From Maritalea sp051251695 (GTDB lineage: Bacteria > Pseudomonadota > Alphaproteobacteria > Rhizobiales > Devosiaceae), in contig NZ_JBPOEU010000003.1 of the NCBI RefSeq assembly GCF_051251695.1, positions 1 to 64,000 on the forward strand: a stretch of DNA of 64,000 bases. The letters run 5' to 3'. The stretch's first letter is position 1. Each line of letters begins with the position of its first letter. The notes under the pieces were generated by a model. The model searched no databases. It was not told the origin of the DNA and saw nothing but the letters and a program-made list of their open reading frames with translations. Of this stretch, positions 35,208 through 43,828 are shown in pieces. The translations under genes and the position numbers were made by a program.

Positions 35208-36016
35208 TGCATCCTGTTGAGGTTAAAATGGGCGAAAGCCCGATCATGTTGGGTATGCCGCATACGGGTACTTATGTGCCGGATCACATCATGTCGCAGC
35301 TGAACGAACGCGGTCAAAGTTTGGTGGATACTGATTGGCATATTGATCAGCTTTATGATGGGCTTTTGGACAATGTCACCGTGGTTCGGGCAACATTTTC
35401 TCGATATGTGATTGATGCAAATCGTGATCCAGAAGGGGTGTCGCTTTACCCCGGGCAAAACACCACAGGCCTTTGCCCCACCCAAGATTTTGAAGGCAAA
35501 AGCATCTATTCTGAGGGCCAAGAGCCTGATGAGGATGAAATTGAAGCGCGCCGTAAAGATTTTCACGCGCCCTATCATCAAGCCATCCAAGACCAAATGG
35601 ATCGCCTAAAGGCGCTGCATGCTAAAGTGGTGCTTTATGATTGCCACTCTATTCGTTCCGAGTTGCCGTTTCTGTTTGAAGGCACGTTGCCTGATTTAAA
35701 TCTTGGCACAAATGACGGCAAAACCTGCGCGAAGATAATTCAAACCGAAGCGAAACGCATTTGCGCCAATTCTGGCTTTAGCACCGTGCTTAACGGGCGC
35801 TTTAAAGGCGGCTGGACCACACGGTATTATGCCGATCCTGAAAATGGCCAACATGCCTTTCAAATGGAAACGGCCCAGAGTGCCTACCTCACCAACGAGC
35901 ACGCGCCGTGGACATATGATCAGGCCAAAGCCGACAAGTTACGGCCAACCCTGAAATCAATTCTTGAAATGATGAATAATTTTGCGCTGACCAGCGACCC
36001 CAACAAGGGAGAATGA
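35207..36016 (+). CDS. hutG: N-formylglutamate deformylase HutG
   Basis: HutG hydrolyses N-formyl-glutamate to glutamate and formate, the last step. The 269-residue protein has MLGMPHTGTYVP near its start, DTDWHIDQLYDGL, SRYVIDANRDPEG and LYDCHSIRSELPFLFEG, the conserved metal-site and substrate segments of the FGase family. Its ATG overlaps the hutH stop (TGATG), and its stop lies next to the hutU start, consistent with tight translational coupling. Confidence 0.95.
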   Translation: MHPVEVKMGESPIMLGMPHTGTYVPDHIMSQLNERGQSLVDTDWHIDQLYDGLLDNVTVVRATFSRYVIDANRDPEGVSLYPGQNTTGLCPTQDFEGKSIYSEGQEPDEDEIEARRKDFHAPYHQAIQDQMDRLKALHAKVVLYDCHSIRSELPFLFEGTLPDLNLGTNDGKTCAKIIQTEAKRICANSGFSTVLNGRFKGGWTTRYYADPENGQHAFQMETAQSAYLTNEHAPWTYDQAKADKLRPTLKSILEMMNNFALTSDPNKGE

Positions 36017-36018
36017 AG

Positions 36019-37689
36019 ATGACTGACAACCCACGCAAAAATGCGCGCACGGTGCGCTCGCCAATTGGCCAAGACCTGATATGCGGTGATTGGACAACAG
36101 AAGCGCCAATGCGCATGTTGATGAACAATTTGGACCCAGATGTGGCAGAAAACCCGCATGAATTGGTGGTCTATGGCGGCATTGGCCGGGCGGCGCGGAC
36201 TTGGGCAGATTTCGACAAAATCGTTGATACGCTGAAAACGCTCAAAACTGACGAAACCTTGCTGGTGCAGTCGGGAAAGCCGGTTGGGGTTTTTAAAACC
36301 CATTCAGAAGCGCCACGGGTTTTGATTGCCAATTCAAACCTTGTGCCCCATTGGGCAAATTGGGATCATTTCAACGAACTCGATAAAAAGGGTTTGGCGA
36401 TGTATGGCCAAATGACCGCCGGGTCATGGATCTATATTGGGTCCCAAGGCATCGTGCAGGGCACTTATGAAACCTTCGCGGAGGCTGGGCGTCAACATTA
36501 CGGCGGCAGCTTGAAGGGCAAATGGATATTGACCGGCGGTTTGGGCGGCATGGGCGGTGCGCAACCGCTTGCCGCTGTGATGGCGGGCGCATCTTGTTTA
36601 GCGGTGGAGTGCAATCCAGATTCAATCGATTTCAGATTGCGCACCCGCTATATCGACGAAAAAACCGGCAGTTTGGATGAAGCGCTAGAAATGATCGAGC
36701 GCTGGACAAAGGCCGGTGAGGCCAAATCCGTTGGGCTGTTGGGTAATGCGGCGGATGTGTTTCCTGAACTGGTAAAACGCGGCGTGCGGCCTGACATTGT
36801 GACAGACCAAACCTCTGCCCACGATCCCACCAATGGCTATTTGCCGATTGGTTGGAGTATGGCGGAATGGACCGACAAACGCGAAAGCGACCCAAAGGCT
36901 GTCGAAAAAGCCGCGCGTGCGTCCATGCGTGTGCAGGTGCAGGCCATGTTGGACTTTCACGCAAAGGGCATTCCAACGGTTGATTATGGTAATAATATTC
37001 GCCAAGTGGCCAAAGATGAGGGGCTAGAAAACGCTTTTGATTTCCCTGGCTTTGTGCCCGCCTATATTCGTCCGCTATTTTGCAGGGGTATCGGGCCGTT
37101 CCGTTGGGCCGCGCTTTCGGGCAATCCCGAAGATATTTACAAGACCGATCAAAAGGTCAAAGAGATTTTGCCCCACAATAAGCATCTGCACAATTGGCTG
37201 GATATGGCCCGCGACCGGATTGCCTTTCAAGGCTTGCCTGCTCGTATTTGTTGGGTGGGGCTCGGGGACCGGCACAAGCTTGGCATGGCGTTTAATGAAA
37301 TGGTCGCCAATGGCGAGCTGGATGCGCCGGTTGTTATTGGGCGTGACCATTTGGACAGTGGCTCTGTAGCCTCGCCGAACCGAGAAACCGAAAGCATGAA
37401 GGATGGATCCGACGCTGTGTCGGATTGGCCATTGCTTAACGCGCTGTTGAACACGGCGTCTGGGGCGACATGGGTATCAATCCATCATGGTGGTGGCGTG
37501 GGCATGGGCTTTTCCCAACATTCAGGCGTGGTAATTGTTGCAGATGGCACCCCCGAAGCGTCAAAACGGCTTGAGCGGGTCCTTTGGAATGACCCGGCAA
37601 CCGGCGTCATGCGCCACGCGGATGCTGGCTACGACGAAGCGCTGGATTGCGCGCGTGAAAAGGGATTGAATTTACCCGGAATTTTGTAA
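36019..37689 (+). CDS. hutU: Urocanate hydratase HutU
   Basis: HutU adds water to urocanate to give imidazolonepropionate, the second step, using tightly bound NAD. The 556-residue protein shows the NAD-binding GGLGGMGGAQPLA segment, FCRGIGPFRW around the conserved active cysteine, and VSIHHGGGVGMGFSQHSG. ATG 36019 (MTDNPRKNARTV) has AAGGGAG about seven bases upstream; ATG 36013, overlapping the hutG stop, is the alternative. It is the last hut enzyme before the TRAP genes. Confidence 0.96.
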   Translation: MTDNPRKNARTVRSPIGQDLICGDWTTEAPMRMLMNNLDPDVAENPHELVVYGGIGRAARTWADFDKIVDTLKTLKTDETLLVQSGKPVGVFKTHSEAPRVLIANSNLVPHWANWDHFNELDKKGLAMYGQMTAGSWIYIGSQGIVQGTYETFAEAGRQHYGGSLKGKWILTGGLGGMGGAQPLAAVMAGASCLAVECNPDSIDFRLRTRYIDEKTGSLDEALEMIERWTKAGEAKSVGLLGNAADVFPELVKRGVRPDIVTDQTSAHDPTNGYLPIGWSMAEWTDKRESDPKAVEKAARASMRVQVQAMLDFHAKGIPTVDYGNNIRQVAKDEGLENAFDFPGFVPAYIRPLFCRGIGPFRWAALSGNPEDIYKTDQKVKEILPHNKHLHNWLDMARDRIAFQGLPARICWVGLGDRHKLGMAFNEMVANGELDAPVVIGRDHLDSGSVASPNRETESMKDGSDAVSDWPLLNALLNTASGATWVSIHHGGGVGMGFSQHSGVVIVADGTPEASKRLERVLWNDPATGVMRHADAGYDEALDCAREKGLNLPGIL

Positions 37690-37720
37690 GGACCTAAAAC
37701 CCAAAGAGGAGGAGAAACCA

Positions 37721-38806
37721 ATGAAAAGACGCGATTTTTTGAAGGCTGGCGCAGTAGGTGTTGCAGCAGGAACGTTAGCGACGCCAGCACTCGCTCAGGA
37801 TGTGCGCCAATGGAAAATGGTCACTGCATGGCCCAAAAACCTGCCCGGACCGGGTGTTGCTGCACAAATGTTGGCAGATCGGATTGAGGTTCTTTCCGGT
37901 GGTCGGATCAAAGTAAAACTTTACGCCGCTGGCGAACTTGTGCCGGGCCGTGGTGTATTTGATGCGGTTTCGGAAGGCACAGCTGAGCTTTATCATGCCG
38001 TTCCTGCCTATTGGGGTTCAAAATCCAAAGGCATATTGATGTTCGGATCACAGCCTTTTGGTTTGCGCGCAGACGAGCAATTTGGCTGGCTTTACCATGG
38101 TGGTGGTCAGGCGCTTTATGACCAAATGTATGCGCGATTTGGCCTAAAACCGTTTCTTTGCGGCAATTCGGGCCCACAATGGCAAGGCTGGTTTAAAAAC
38201 GAGATCAAATCGGCGGAAGACCTTAAAGGGCTTAAATTTCGGACCACCGGATTGGCTTCTGAAATGTGCGCCAAGGTTGGCATGTCCGTCGAGGCGATGA
38301 GTGGCCCAGCGATGTTCCAGGCGTTGCAAACCGGCGCGTTGGACGCGGGTGAATTTATCGGTCCGTGGACGGATAGCGCCCTGGGCTATTATCAAGTGGC
38401 GAAAAACTACTATTGGTCCGGTGTTGGCGAGCCATCTTCTGCAGAAGAATGTGTGGTCAATTCCAAAGCCTATAATGATTTGCCCGCTGACCTACAGCAA
38501 GCCGTCGCGATGGCTTGTGAGAGTTTGTACAACCCAGTTTGGACTGAATATACCACCAAGCACGCGATTGCCTTGAAAAAGCTTGTTGCCGAAGAAGGCG
38601 TTCAGGTGCGCAAATTACCAGATGACGTCATTGATGCCTTTGGTGTAGCGGCGAAAGAAGTGGTGAGCGAACTGCGCGAAGACCAAGACGAGTTGGTGCG
38701 TGAAATCACGGAAAGCTTTGTCGCCTATCGCGATTCAGTTGGTTCATACATGACCTATGCCGACAATGGTCAAATGAACGCCCGTGCCCACGTTCTCGGC
38801 TATTGA
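37721..38806 (+). CDS. TRAP transporter solute-binding protein (TakP/FcbT1 type)
   Basis: The 361-residue periplasmic protein has a twin-arginine signal, MKRRDFLKAGAVGVAAG, cut after ALA. The mature part (WKMVTAWPKNLPGPG, then GGRIKVKLYAAGELVPG and KGLKFRTTGLASEM) fits the branch of DctP-like proteins that includes TakP, which binds 2-oxo acids, and FcbT1. GAGGAGG precedes the ATG. It starts 31 nt after hutU with no terminator, so it is probably read with the hut operon; whether it carries histidine-related acids is inference. A hairpin follows its stop. Confidence 0.93.
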   Translation: MKRRDFLKAGAVGVAAGTLATPALAQDVRQWKMVTAWPKNLPGPGVAAQMLADRIEVLSGGRIKVKLYAAGELVPGRGVFDAVSEGTAELYHAVPAYWGSKSKGILMFGSQPFGLRADEQFGWLYHGGGQALYDQMYARFGLKPFLCGNSGPQWQGWFKNEIKSAEDLKGLKFRTTGLASEMCAKVGMSVEAMSGPAMFQALQTGALDAGEFIGPWTDSALGYYQVAKNYYWSGVGEPSSAEECVVNSKAYNDLPADLQQAVAMACESLYNPVWTEYTTKHAIALKKLVAEEGVQVRKLPDDVIDAFGVAAKEVVSELREDQDELVREITESFVAYRDSVGSYMTYADNGQMNARAHVLGY

Positions 38807-38812
38807 TATTTT

Positions 38813-38837
38813 GGTGTCGCCCCAAATGGGCGGCACC
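38813..38837 (+). terminator. Hairpin between TRAP binding-protein and permease genes
   Basis: GGTGTCGCCC (38813-38822) and GGGCGGCACC (38828-38837) form a ten-pair stem with one G-T pair and a five-base loop. There is no strong T-run, so it more likely stabilises the upstream message or partly ends it, giving more binding protein than permease. Confidence 0.6.
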
Positions 38838-38863
38838 TTCTAATTCGCGAATGGGGGAAATCT

Positions 38864-39361
38864 ATGCGCATCGAAGATCGGCTTGATCAGCTGGCCATTT
38901 TTACCGGACGTGCCATAAAGTGGCTCGCCATTTTAATGCTGTTGGTGCAGTTCTTCATCGTCGTTTCCCGTTATGCTTTTGGCATAAACTCCATCGCCGT
39001 GCAGGAGCTGGTGCTCTATTTCCATGCCAGTCTCTTTATGATCGGCGCTGCGTACACCTTGCAAATCGATGGACATGTGCGGGTTGATATTTTCTACGCG
39101 CGGCTAAGCGCCAAACGAAAAGCAATGATCGATATTTTCGGGCATCTGGTGTTTTTACTGCCCTCAATGCTGACCATTCTATATTGGTCTTGGCCCAGCG
39201 TGCGCAACGCTTGGAAAATTAAAGAGGGGGCGATTTCGGTTGGTGGATTGCCCGCTAGTTTTCTCTTGAAAACCCTTATTCCTATCTTTTGTATTTTGCT
39301 GATCATCCAATCAATTGCCTGCCTGTTAAGGCATTTCAACACATTGAGGGGAGAACATTAA
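38864..39361 (+). CDS. TRAP transporter small permease (DctQ type)
   Basis: The 165-residue protein has four hydrophobic segments (about 18-38, 50-65, 85-105 and 130-150), as in DctQ/FcbT2 small permease subunits. Between them VQELVLYFHASLFMIGAAYTL and GHVRVDIFY are typical family segments. It helps the binding protein dock to the large permease. Its stop codon TAA is immediately followed by the ATG of the large subunit. Confidence 0.93.
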   Translation: MRIEDRLDQLAIFTGRAIKWLAILMLLVQFFIVVSRYAFGINSIAVQELVLYFHASLFMIGAAYTLQIDGHVRVDIFYARLSAKRKAMIDIFGHLVFLLPSMLTILYWSWPSVRNAWKIKEGAISVGGLPASFLLKTLIPIFCILLIIQSIACLLRHFNTLRGEH

Positions 39362-40912
39362 ATGGCCGCTCACCTCGACCTCATTATGTTTGCTGCGCTG
39401 ATTGGTGCAATTCTAATTGGCTTTCCAGTCGCGTTTTCTATCGCGGGCGTTGCCGTGTTGTTCGCGTTTTTGGGCAGCACACTGGGCGTCATGGATATTG
39501 GCTTGCTCGGTGCTTCCGGCCAGCGGATTTTTGGCCTGCTCACCAACAATGTGCTTATTGCCATTCCCCTTTTTATCCTGATGGGGTCCGTGTTGGAGAA
39601 AAGCAAAATCGCCGAGGAATTACTCGAAACGATGGGCAGGGCATTTGGCAGTTTTCGGGGTGGACTGGGCATATCCGTTGTGCTGGTTGGCGCTTTACTT
39701 GCCGCATCAACAGGCATTGTGGGCGCAACAGTTGTCGCAATGGGCATGATTGCACTGCCCGCAATGCTGCGTGCAAATTACGATAAAGGACTTGCTGCAG
39801 GTACTGTTTGTACGGCGGGCACGTTGGGGCAGATTATACCCCCGTCAACATTGCTGATTATCCTTTCCGACGTCATGTCAAATGGCTTCCAACAAGCCCA
39901 ATATGCGCAAGGAAAATTCACTATTGAAACATTGTCGGTTGGCCAAATTTTTGCCGCTGCTTTGTTTCCCGGGCTGCTTTTGGTCGCGCTCTATATCACT
40001 TATCTGATCATCAGGGGCCTGCTACGCCCTCAAGATATGCCACCATTGCAGATATCAGAAAACCACGTGGTACTCGCGGACACCCTGCGTGCGATCCTGC
40101 CGCCAGTTGGTTTGATTATCGCCGTTTTAGGTTCCATCCTAACGGGGATAGCGACCCCAACCGAAGCTGCATCCGTTGGCGCGGCTGGGGCTATTTTTAT
40201 GGCTGCGCTCAAACTTAAAATTGGTGGGAACTTTCTCAAAGTTGGCTTGGTTGCTCTGCTGTTGCTCGCTGTGCTGACCCAGTATTTTCCGGTGCGTCTG
40301 CAACGAAATGATCTGACCGGTTTTGATATTGCGCTGGGCGTTTTCTATATCGTCTTGGCACTGGCTGGCGGCGCGGCATTGCTCAAGGCAGTATATGGGT
40401 TGGTGCAACACAAGATTTTGCAACCCGCCCTCACCGCGACCACAACAATGACATCGATGATTTTTGCCACGATCCTTGCCGCCGGCATGTTCTCGCTGGT
40501 GTTTATCGGCTTAGGGGGCGAAGAGCGGGTGGCAGATATTTTGGCCAACACGCCCGGTGGCGCGACCGGTGCGCTGATTTTTTCCATGCTGGTGATTTTC
40601 GTTTTGGGTTTCTTTCTTGATTTCGTCGAAATCGCCGTCATCGTTTTACCGCTCATTGTGCCGGGCTTGATTTTGCTGGGACACGATCCGGTTTGGCTTA
40701 CCGTGCTTATCGCCATTAATTTGCAGACTTCGTTTTTAACACCGCCGTTTGGTTTTTCACTGTTCTATTTGCGCGGCGTTGCGCCCAAAGAAGTTTCCAC
40801 AGGCGATATTTATCGAGGGGTTGCGCCTTATATTGGCTTACAAATAATTGGTGTTGGTCTGATCTGGCTTTGGCCGTCATTCGCCACTGCACTGCCCAAC
40901 TGGCTATTTTAG
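39362..40912 (+). CDS. TRAP transporter large permease (DctM/FcbT3 type)
   Basis: The 516-residue protein has at least twelve hydrophobic segments. It shows GFPVAFSIAGVAVLFA, the gate-region STGIVGATVVAMGMIALPAML, GTLGQIIPPSTLLIIL and, near the end, LQTSFLTPPFGFSLFYLRG. It is about 90 residues longer than the shortest DctM proteins; the extra part, roughly 220-370, adds membrane segments and is usual in the FcbT3-like branch. It catalyses sodium-coupled uptake of an organic acid. It ends the hut-TRAP run. Confidence 0.94.
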   Translation: MAAHLDLIMFAALIGAILIGFPVAFSIAGVAVLFAFLGSTLGVMDIGLLGASGQRIFGLLTNNVLIAIPLFILMGSVLEKSKIAEELLETMGRAFGSFRGGLGISVVLVGALLAASTGIVGATVVAMGMIALPAMLRANYDKGLAAGTVCTAGTLGQIIPPSTLLIILSDVMSNGFQQAQYAQGKFTIETLSVGQIFAAALFPGLLLVALYITYLIIRGLLRPQDMPPLQISENHVVLADTLRAILPPVGLIIAVLGSILTGIATPTEAASVGAAGAIFMAALKLKIGGNFLKVGLVALLLLAVLTQYFPVRLQRNDLTGFDIALGVFYIVLALAGGAALLKAVYGLVQHKILQPALTATTTMTSMIFATILAAGMFSLVFIGLGGEERVADILANTPGGATGALIFSMLVIFVLGFFLDFVEIAVIVLPLIVPGLILLGHDPVWLTVLIAINLQTSFLTPPFGFSLFYLRGVAPKEVSTGDIYRGVAPYIGLQIIGVGLIWLWPSFATALPNWLF

Positions 40913-41030
40913 GCATTAAACGTCAGCGTGGCTTTGAATTGAGGCATGAATACACAATTTAGACATATTGGCGCGTTTCAGTATAATGGAGTTTTAGCGC
41001 GGGGGCGCTGTTCAGTTGAGGGAATACACT

Positions 41031-43469
41031 ATGCGCCGTTCCAAAATCGCAATTTATAAGCTGTTGATCGTTTGTCTCATTTTGGTTGGAGGTCTTTCCA
41101 ACGCATTTGCGCAAATCTCAACGCGCGTGCTGACCATAAAAACAGCACCCAACAATATTGAATTGCAGTCAGTGTTCATTGATGGGCAACGGGCCAAAAT
41201 CATTTCGAGCCAATCTGGATATTCCTTTGTGGAAGTGCGCGCGGACGTGAATGAGTTTCGGTGCAAATATACCCTTTCAGTCATTGCCGAGAATGGTCGG
41301 TTCTTGCGTAAGAAATATGATTTGTGCGAAGAAGTCTGGCAAATCGATGTCGACTTTGCCGACGACGGTGCAGGCACCTCCAAAAAACAAATCTCCATTG
41401 TGCCTTCAGACCCAGAAGTGCGGATCTATTCGCTTGCCGTTAATGGAAAACCGCAAAGCTTCACGGCCTTTATCGATTCAAACCGGATAGAGTTTACACT
41501 GCGGCGCGGGCCATCTGGATATAAATGTAGCGCGGCGCTGGACGCTTTATTGTCAAACGGCAACCGTTTTAAAGAACAAGTCGATTTGTGCGCGAACAAT
41601 AATGAAGTTGTGCTGGACCTTGAGCCAGAGCGCAAATATTTTGAAGTTCTAACCATTCGCTCGACCATCAAAGACGACCGCATTTCATCGGTACGTGTTG
41701 ATGGGCGCAAAGTGCCGATTTTGCGCTGGATTACCAATGGCGTGCGGACACGTTTAGCCGCTGGCGCAGATAGTTTTAAATGCGATGCGAAATTGGAAGT
41801 TGATTTCGCTTCGGGGGCTAAAGCGGCCGGCACCATGGATATTTGTGCGGAAAACTTTGATGTAACGCTGACCCCTGCAGCCCAGTATAAATCAGACACC
41901 AACATGTCCGCATCATTTGCGTGGCGGTTCATTGCGCCAAAAGACGCGAACGATATGGCCGTCGTGGAGCATTTTTCCCGCAGTGGTCGCAAAGGATTTG
42001 TTGCGGTATGCGAACCTGGTAGCCGCAACGCCACCGTCTATGTCACGGGCTTTCCCGTATCAGCCGATTTTAACAGTCGACTAAAACTGCAAAGTTGGGC
42101 TGGCCAATATAAAGACACACGCGAAGTGCGCATTGGTCGTTCGCCAATTGGCAATAAGCTAAGCGGGCCGTCATTTTCTCTAAGCACCAAAAATGGGCTT
42201 TGGAATGGTTTGATTTCAGGCAGCGCATATACGCTTATTGCAGACGAAGAACATCGCTTGCGCCTATCCCTTAAGGGAAGCGCGGGGCCGGTGCGTGAAT
42301 TCGTCCGCGCTTGTAATCAACAATTTTACGGCCCTTCCGTAAGTGGAGATGTAACAAACGACTCGAGTTTGAAATGGACAAAACCGCGTCAATCCAATGG
42401 TGGACATCGTTTGGTGTTCGGCGACCTGGGAACGGACCGCATCGGCCTAGACGCGCGGTGTGACGAAGGGGAAGGTTTCGCTCAAGTCATGTTCGCTTCT
42501 GCGCCGACGGACCTCAGCCAAAATACGTCTGTTGAAGTGTTTTGGGACACGGTCGGCAATCAAGGCACACAAGTCGCTAGAACGCGCAATGTGCCAAATA
42601 TTGATTGGGGCACCGTGCCCGTTGCTCAAATTGAGATGAATGATGGGTTCTGGGCAAGTCTTGCTGGCGGCAATATTGTGCATATCGCCATGGATGGACG
42701 CCGGATGGCAACCTATTCGCTTAAAGGCAGTGCGACCCCGGTTCGTCAGTTTGTCGACGCTTGTCGTCAATATGTTGCGGAACCAGAGCCGCGCCAGCCT
42801 TTGACGCCGGATCAGCCCACTCGCGAAGAACAAGTGTTTGATTCCATCATTGATATTTTCAATGGAATTTCTGAACGCAGCAATGGTGGCATTCAAATTG
42901 AAATAGAAAGCAGTAATGCGGGTGCCGACAGAGCGTTGCAACAATATCGCAATAACCCCAATTTGATTTGTACGGATGTCGTTTTGCCCCAAGCTTTGGG
43001 CGGCGGAAACGTCAATTCGTCCTTTATCAATCAAAGTGCTAGCCCCGTTGACCTCTTCCAAGTTGCCGCCAATGGACAGCGGATTAGGGTGCGGGATATT
43101 CCGTCCGGCGCAAGGCTTTCTGTGGATGCCCCACAAGGACAATCTTGGGAAGTTCGTCGCCGAAATGGCGGCTGCGTGACCAGTTTCGTGTCACCACGCC
43201 AAGATGTGGAGTTTTTGATCAAGCAGAACATGGGTGAAGCTGATCCAGGCGCCTTCGCAAAAAGCTATCAGTGTGATGGCAGACAAGTTCAAGTGGTGGT
43301 TGCCCCAAATCACGGCTTCGCCATTATCGACGGTCGATATGCTGTACACCGGGCAAAAGTTAGCGGACGCGCCCAAGACATCTGGGGTGATATGAGCGCT
43401 TCCATTTCGGACCAGCAGTTGGTGGTGCGGGGCGGCGACGTGCCAGATTATGACTGCACGGCGAACTAG
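41031..43469 (+). CDS. Secreted seven-module cysteine-paired protein with VHL-like domain
   Basis: I know of no named family for the whole 812-residue protein. It has a clear signal peptide (residues 1-27, cut after AFA). The mature part has fourteen cysteines that fall into seven pairs. Three similar modules (about 30-110, 118-198, 205-285) have pairs C78/C99, C166/C187 and C251/C272, always 21 residues apart. Two longer modules (about 297-432 and 448-582) have pairs C327/C428 and C477/C578, both 101 apart, each ending in LKGSA-PVR-FV-AC. Then comes a module (645-722, C647/C715) whose FINQSASPVDLFQVAANGQR resembles the VHL beta domain, and a last short module (745-812, C748/C809). GAGGGA precedes ATG 41031. 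It stands alone, after the TRAP genes. Confidence 0.85.
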   Translation: MRRSKIAIYKLLIVCLILVGGLSNAFAQISTRVLTIKTAPNNIELQSVFIDGQRAKIISSQSGYSFVEVRADVNEFRCKYTLSVIAENGRFLRKKYDLCEEVWQIDVDFADDGAGTSKKQISIVPSDPEVRIYSLAVNGKPQSFTAFIDSNRIEFTLRRGPSGYKCSAALDALLSNGNRFKEQVDLCANNNEVVLDLEPERKYFEVLTIRSTIKDDRISSVRVDGRKVPILRWITNGVRTRLAAGADSFKCDAKLEVDFASGAKAAGTMDICAENFDVTLTPAAQYKSDTNMSASFAWRFIAPKDANDMAVVEHFSRSGRKGFVAVCEPGSRNATVYVTGFPVSADFNSRLKLQSWAGQYKDTREVRIGRSPIGNKLSGPSFSLSTKNGLWNGLISGSAYTLIADEEHRLRLSLKGSAGPVREFVRACNQQFYGPSVSGDVTNDSSLKWTKPRQSNGGHRLVFGDLGTDRIGLDARCDEGEGFAQVMFASAPTDLSQNTSVEVFWDTVGNQGTQVARTRNVPNIDWGTVPVAQIEMNDGFWASLAGGNIVHIAMDGRRMATYSLKGSATPVRQFVDACRQYVAEPEPRQPLTPDQPTREEQVFDSIIDIFNGISERSNGGIQIEIESSNAGADRALQQYRNNPNLICTDVVLPQALGGGNVNSSFINQSASPVDLFQVAANGQRIRVRDIPSGARLSVDAPQGQSWEVRRRNGGCVTSFVSPRQDVEFLIKQNMGEADPGAFAKSYQCDGRQVQVVVAPNHGFAIIDGRYAVHRAKVSGRAQDIWGDMSASISDQQLVVRGGDVPDYDCTAN

Positions 43470-43477
43470 TTCGTGCG

Positions 43478-43663
43478 TTAAATTGCCAGCTTTTTGGCAA
43501 TAATAAATGCGGCTGGGATGGCGAGCAAATAGCCGACTATCCCAGCCACCGATATCGCCATTCCGTCTGAAATAGGTAGGGTTGGTGCAACCAGCACGCC
43601 GATCACGGCCATCCCTGCCAGCATTGATCCAATAATTATCCATAAAACAGCAGTGAGTTTCAT
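43478..43663 (-). CDS. Small two-helix membrane protein
   Basis: The 61-residue frame has two hydrophobic helices (about 4-27 and 33-55) joined by a short loop PTLPISDGM and a KK at the C-terminus. GAGGAGAG stands about seven bases ahead of the ATG, one of the strongest ribosome sites in the region, which supports a real gene. It is convergent with the large secreted protein, with only 8 bp between the stops. No family recognised. Confidence 0.72.
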   Translation of the reverse strand: MKLTAVLWIIIGSMLAGMAVIGVLVAPTLPISDGMAISVAGIVGYLLAIPAAFIIAKKLAI

Positions 43664-43828
43664 CGTGTTCTCTCCTCAATGATATTGAAGAGAGTTTGCG
43701 TCGATCCCAAAAAACATGCATTGACCAACATCAAATGCCGCTGGTAAGTTCAGTAAATAAATATTGTTTTGAGTAAAAAAGTTTTATGAATAATGAAACC
43801 GACATGAATTGTCGGCAGGAGGGGAAGA

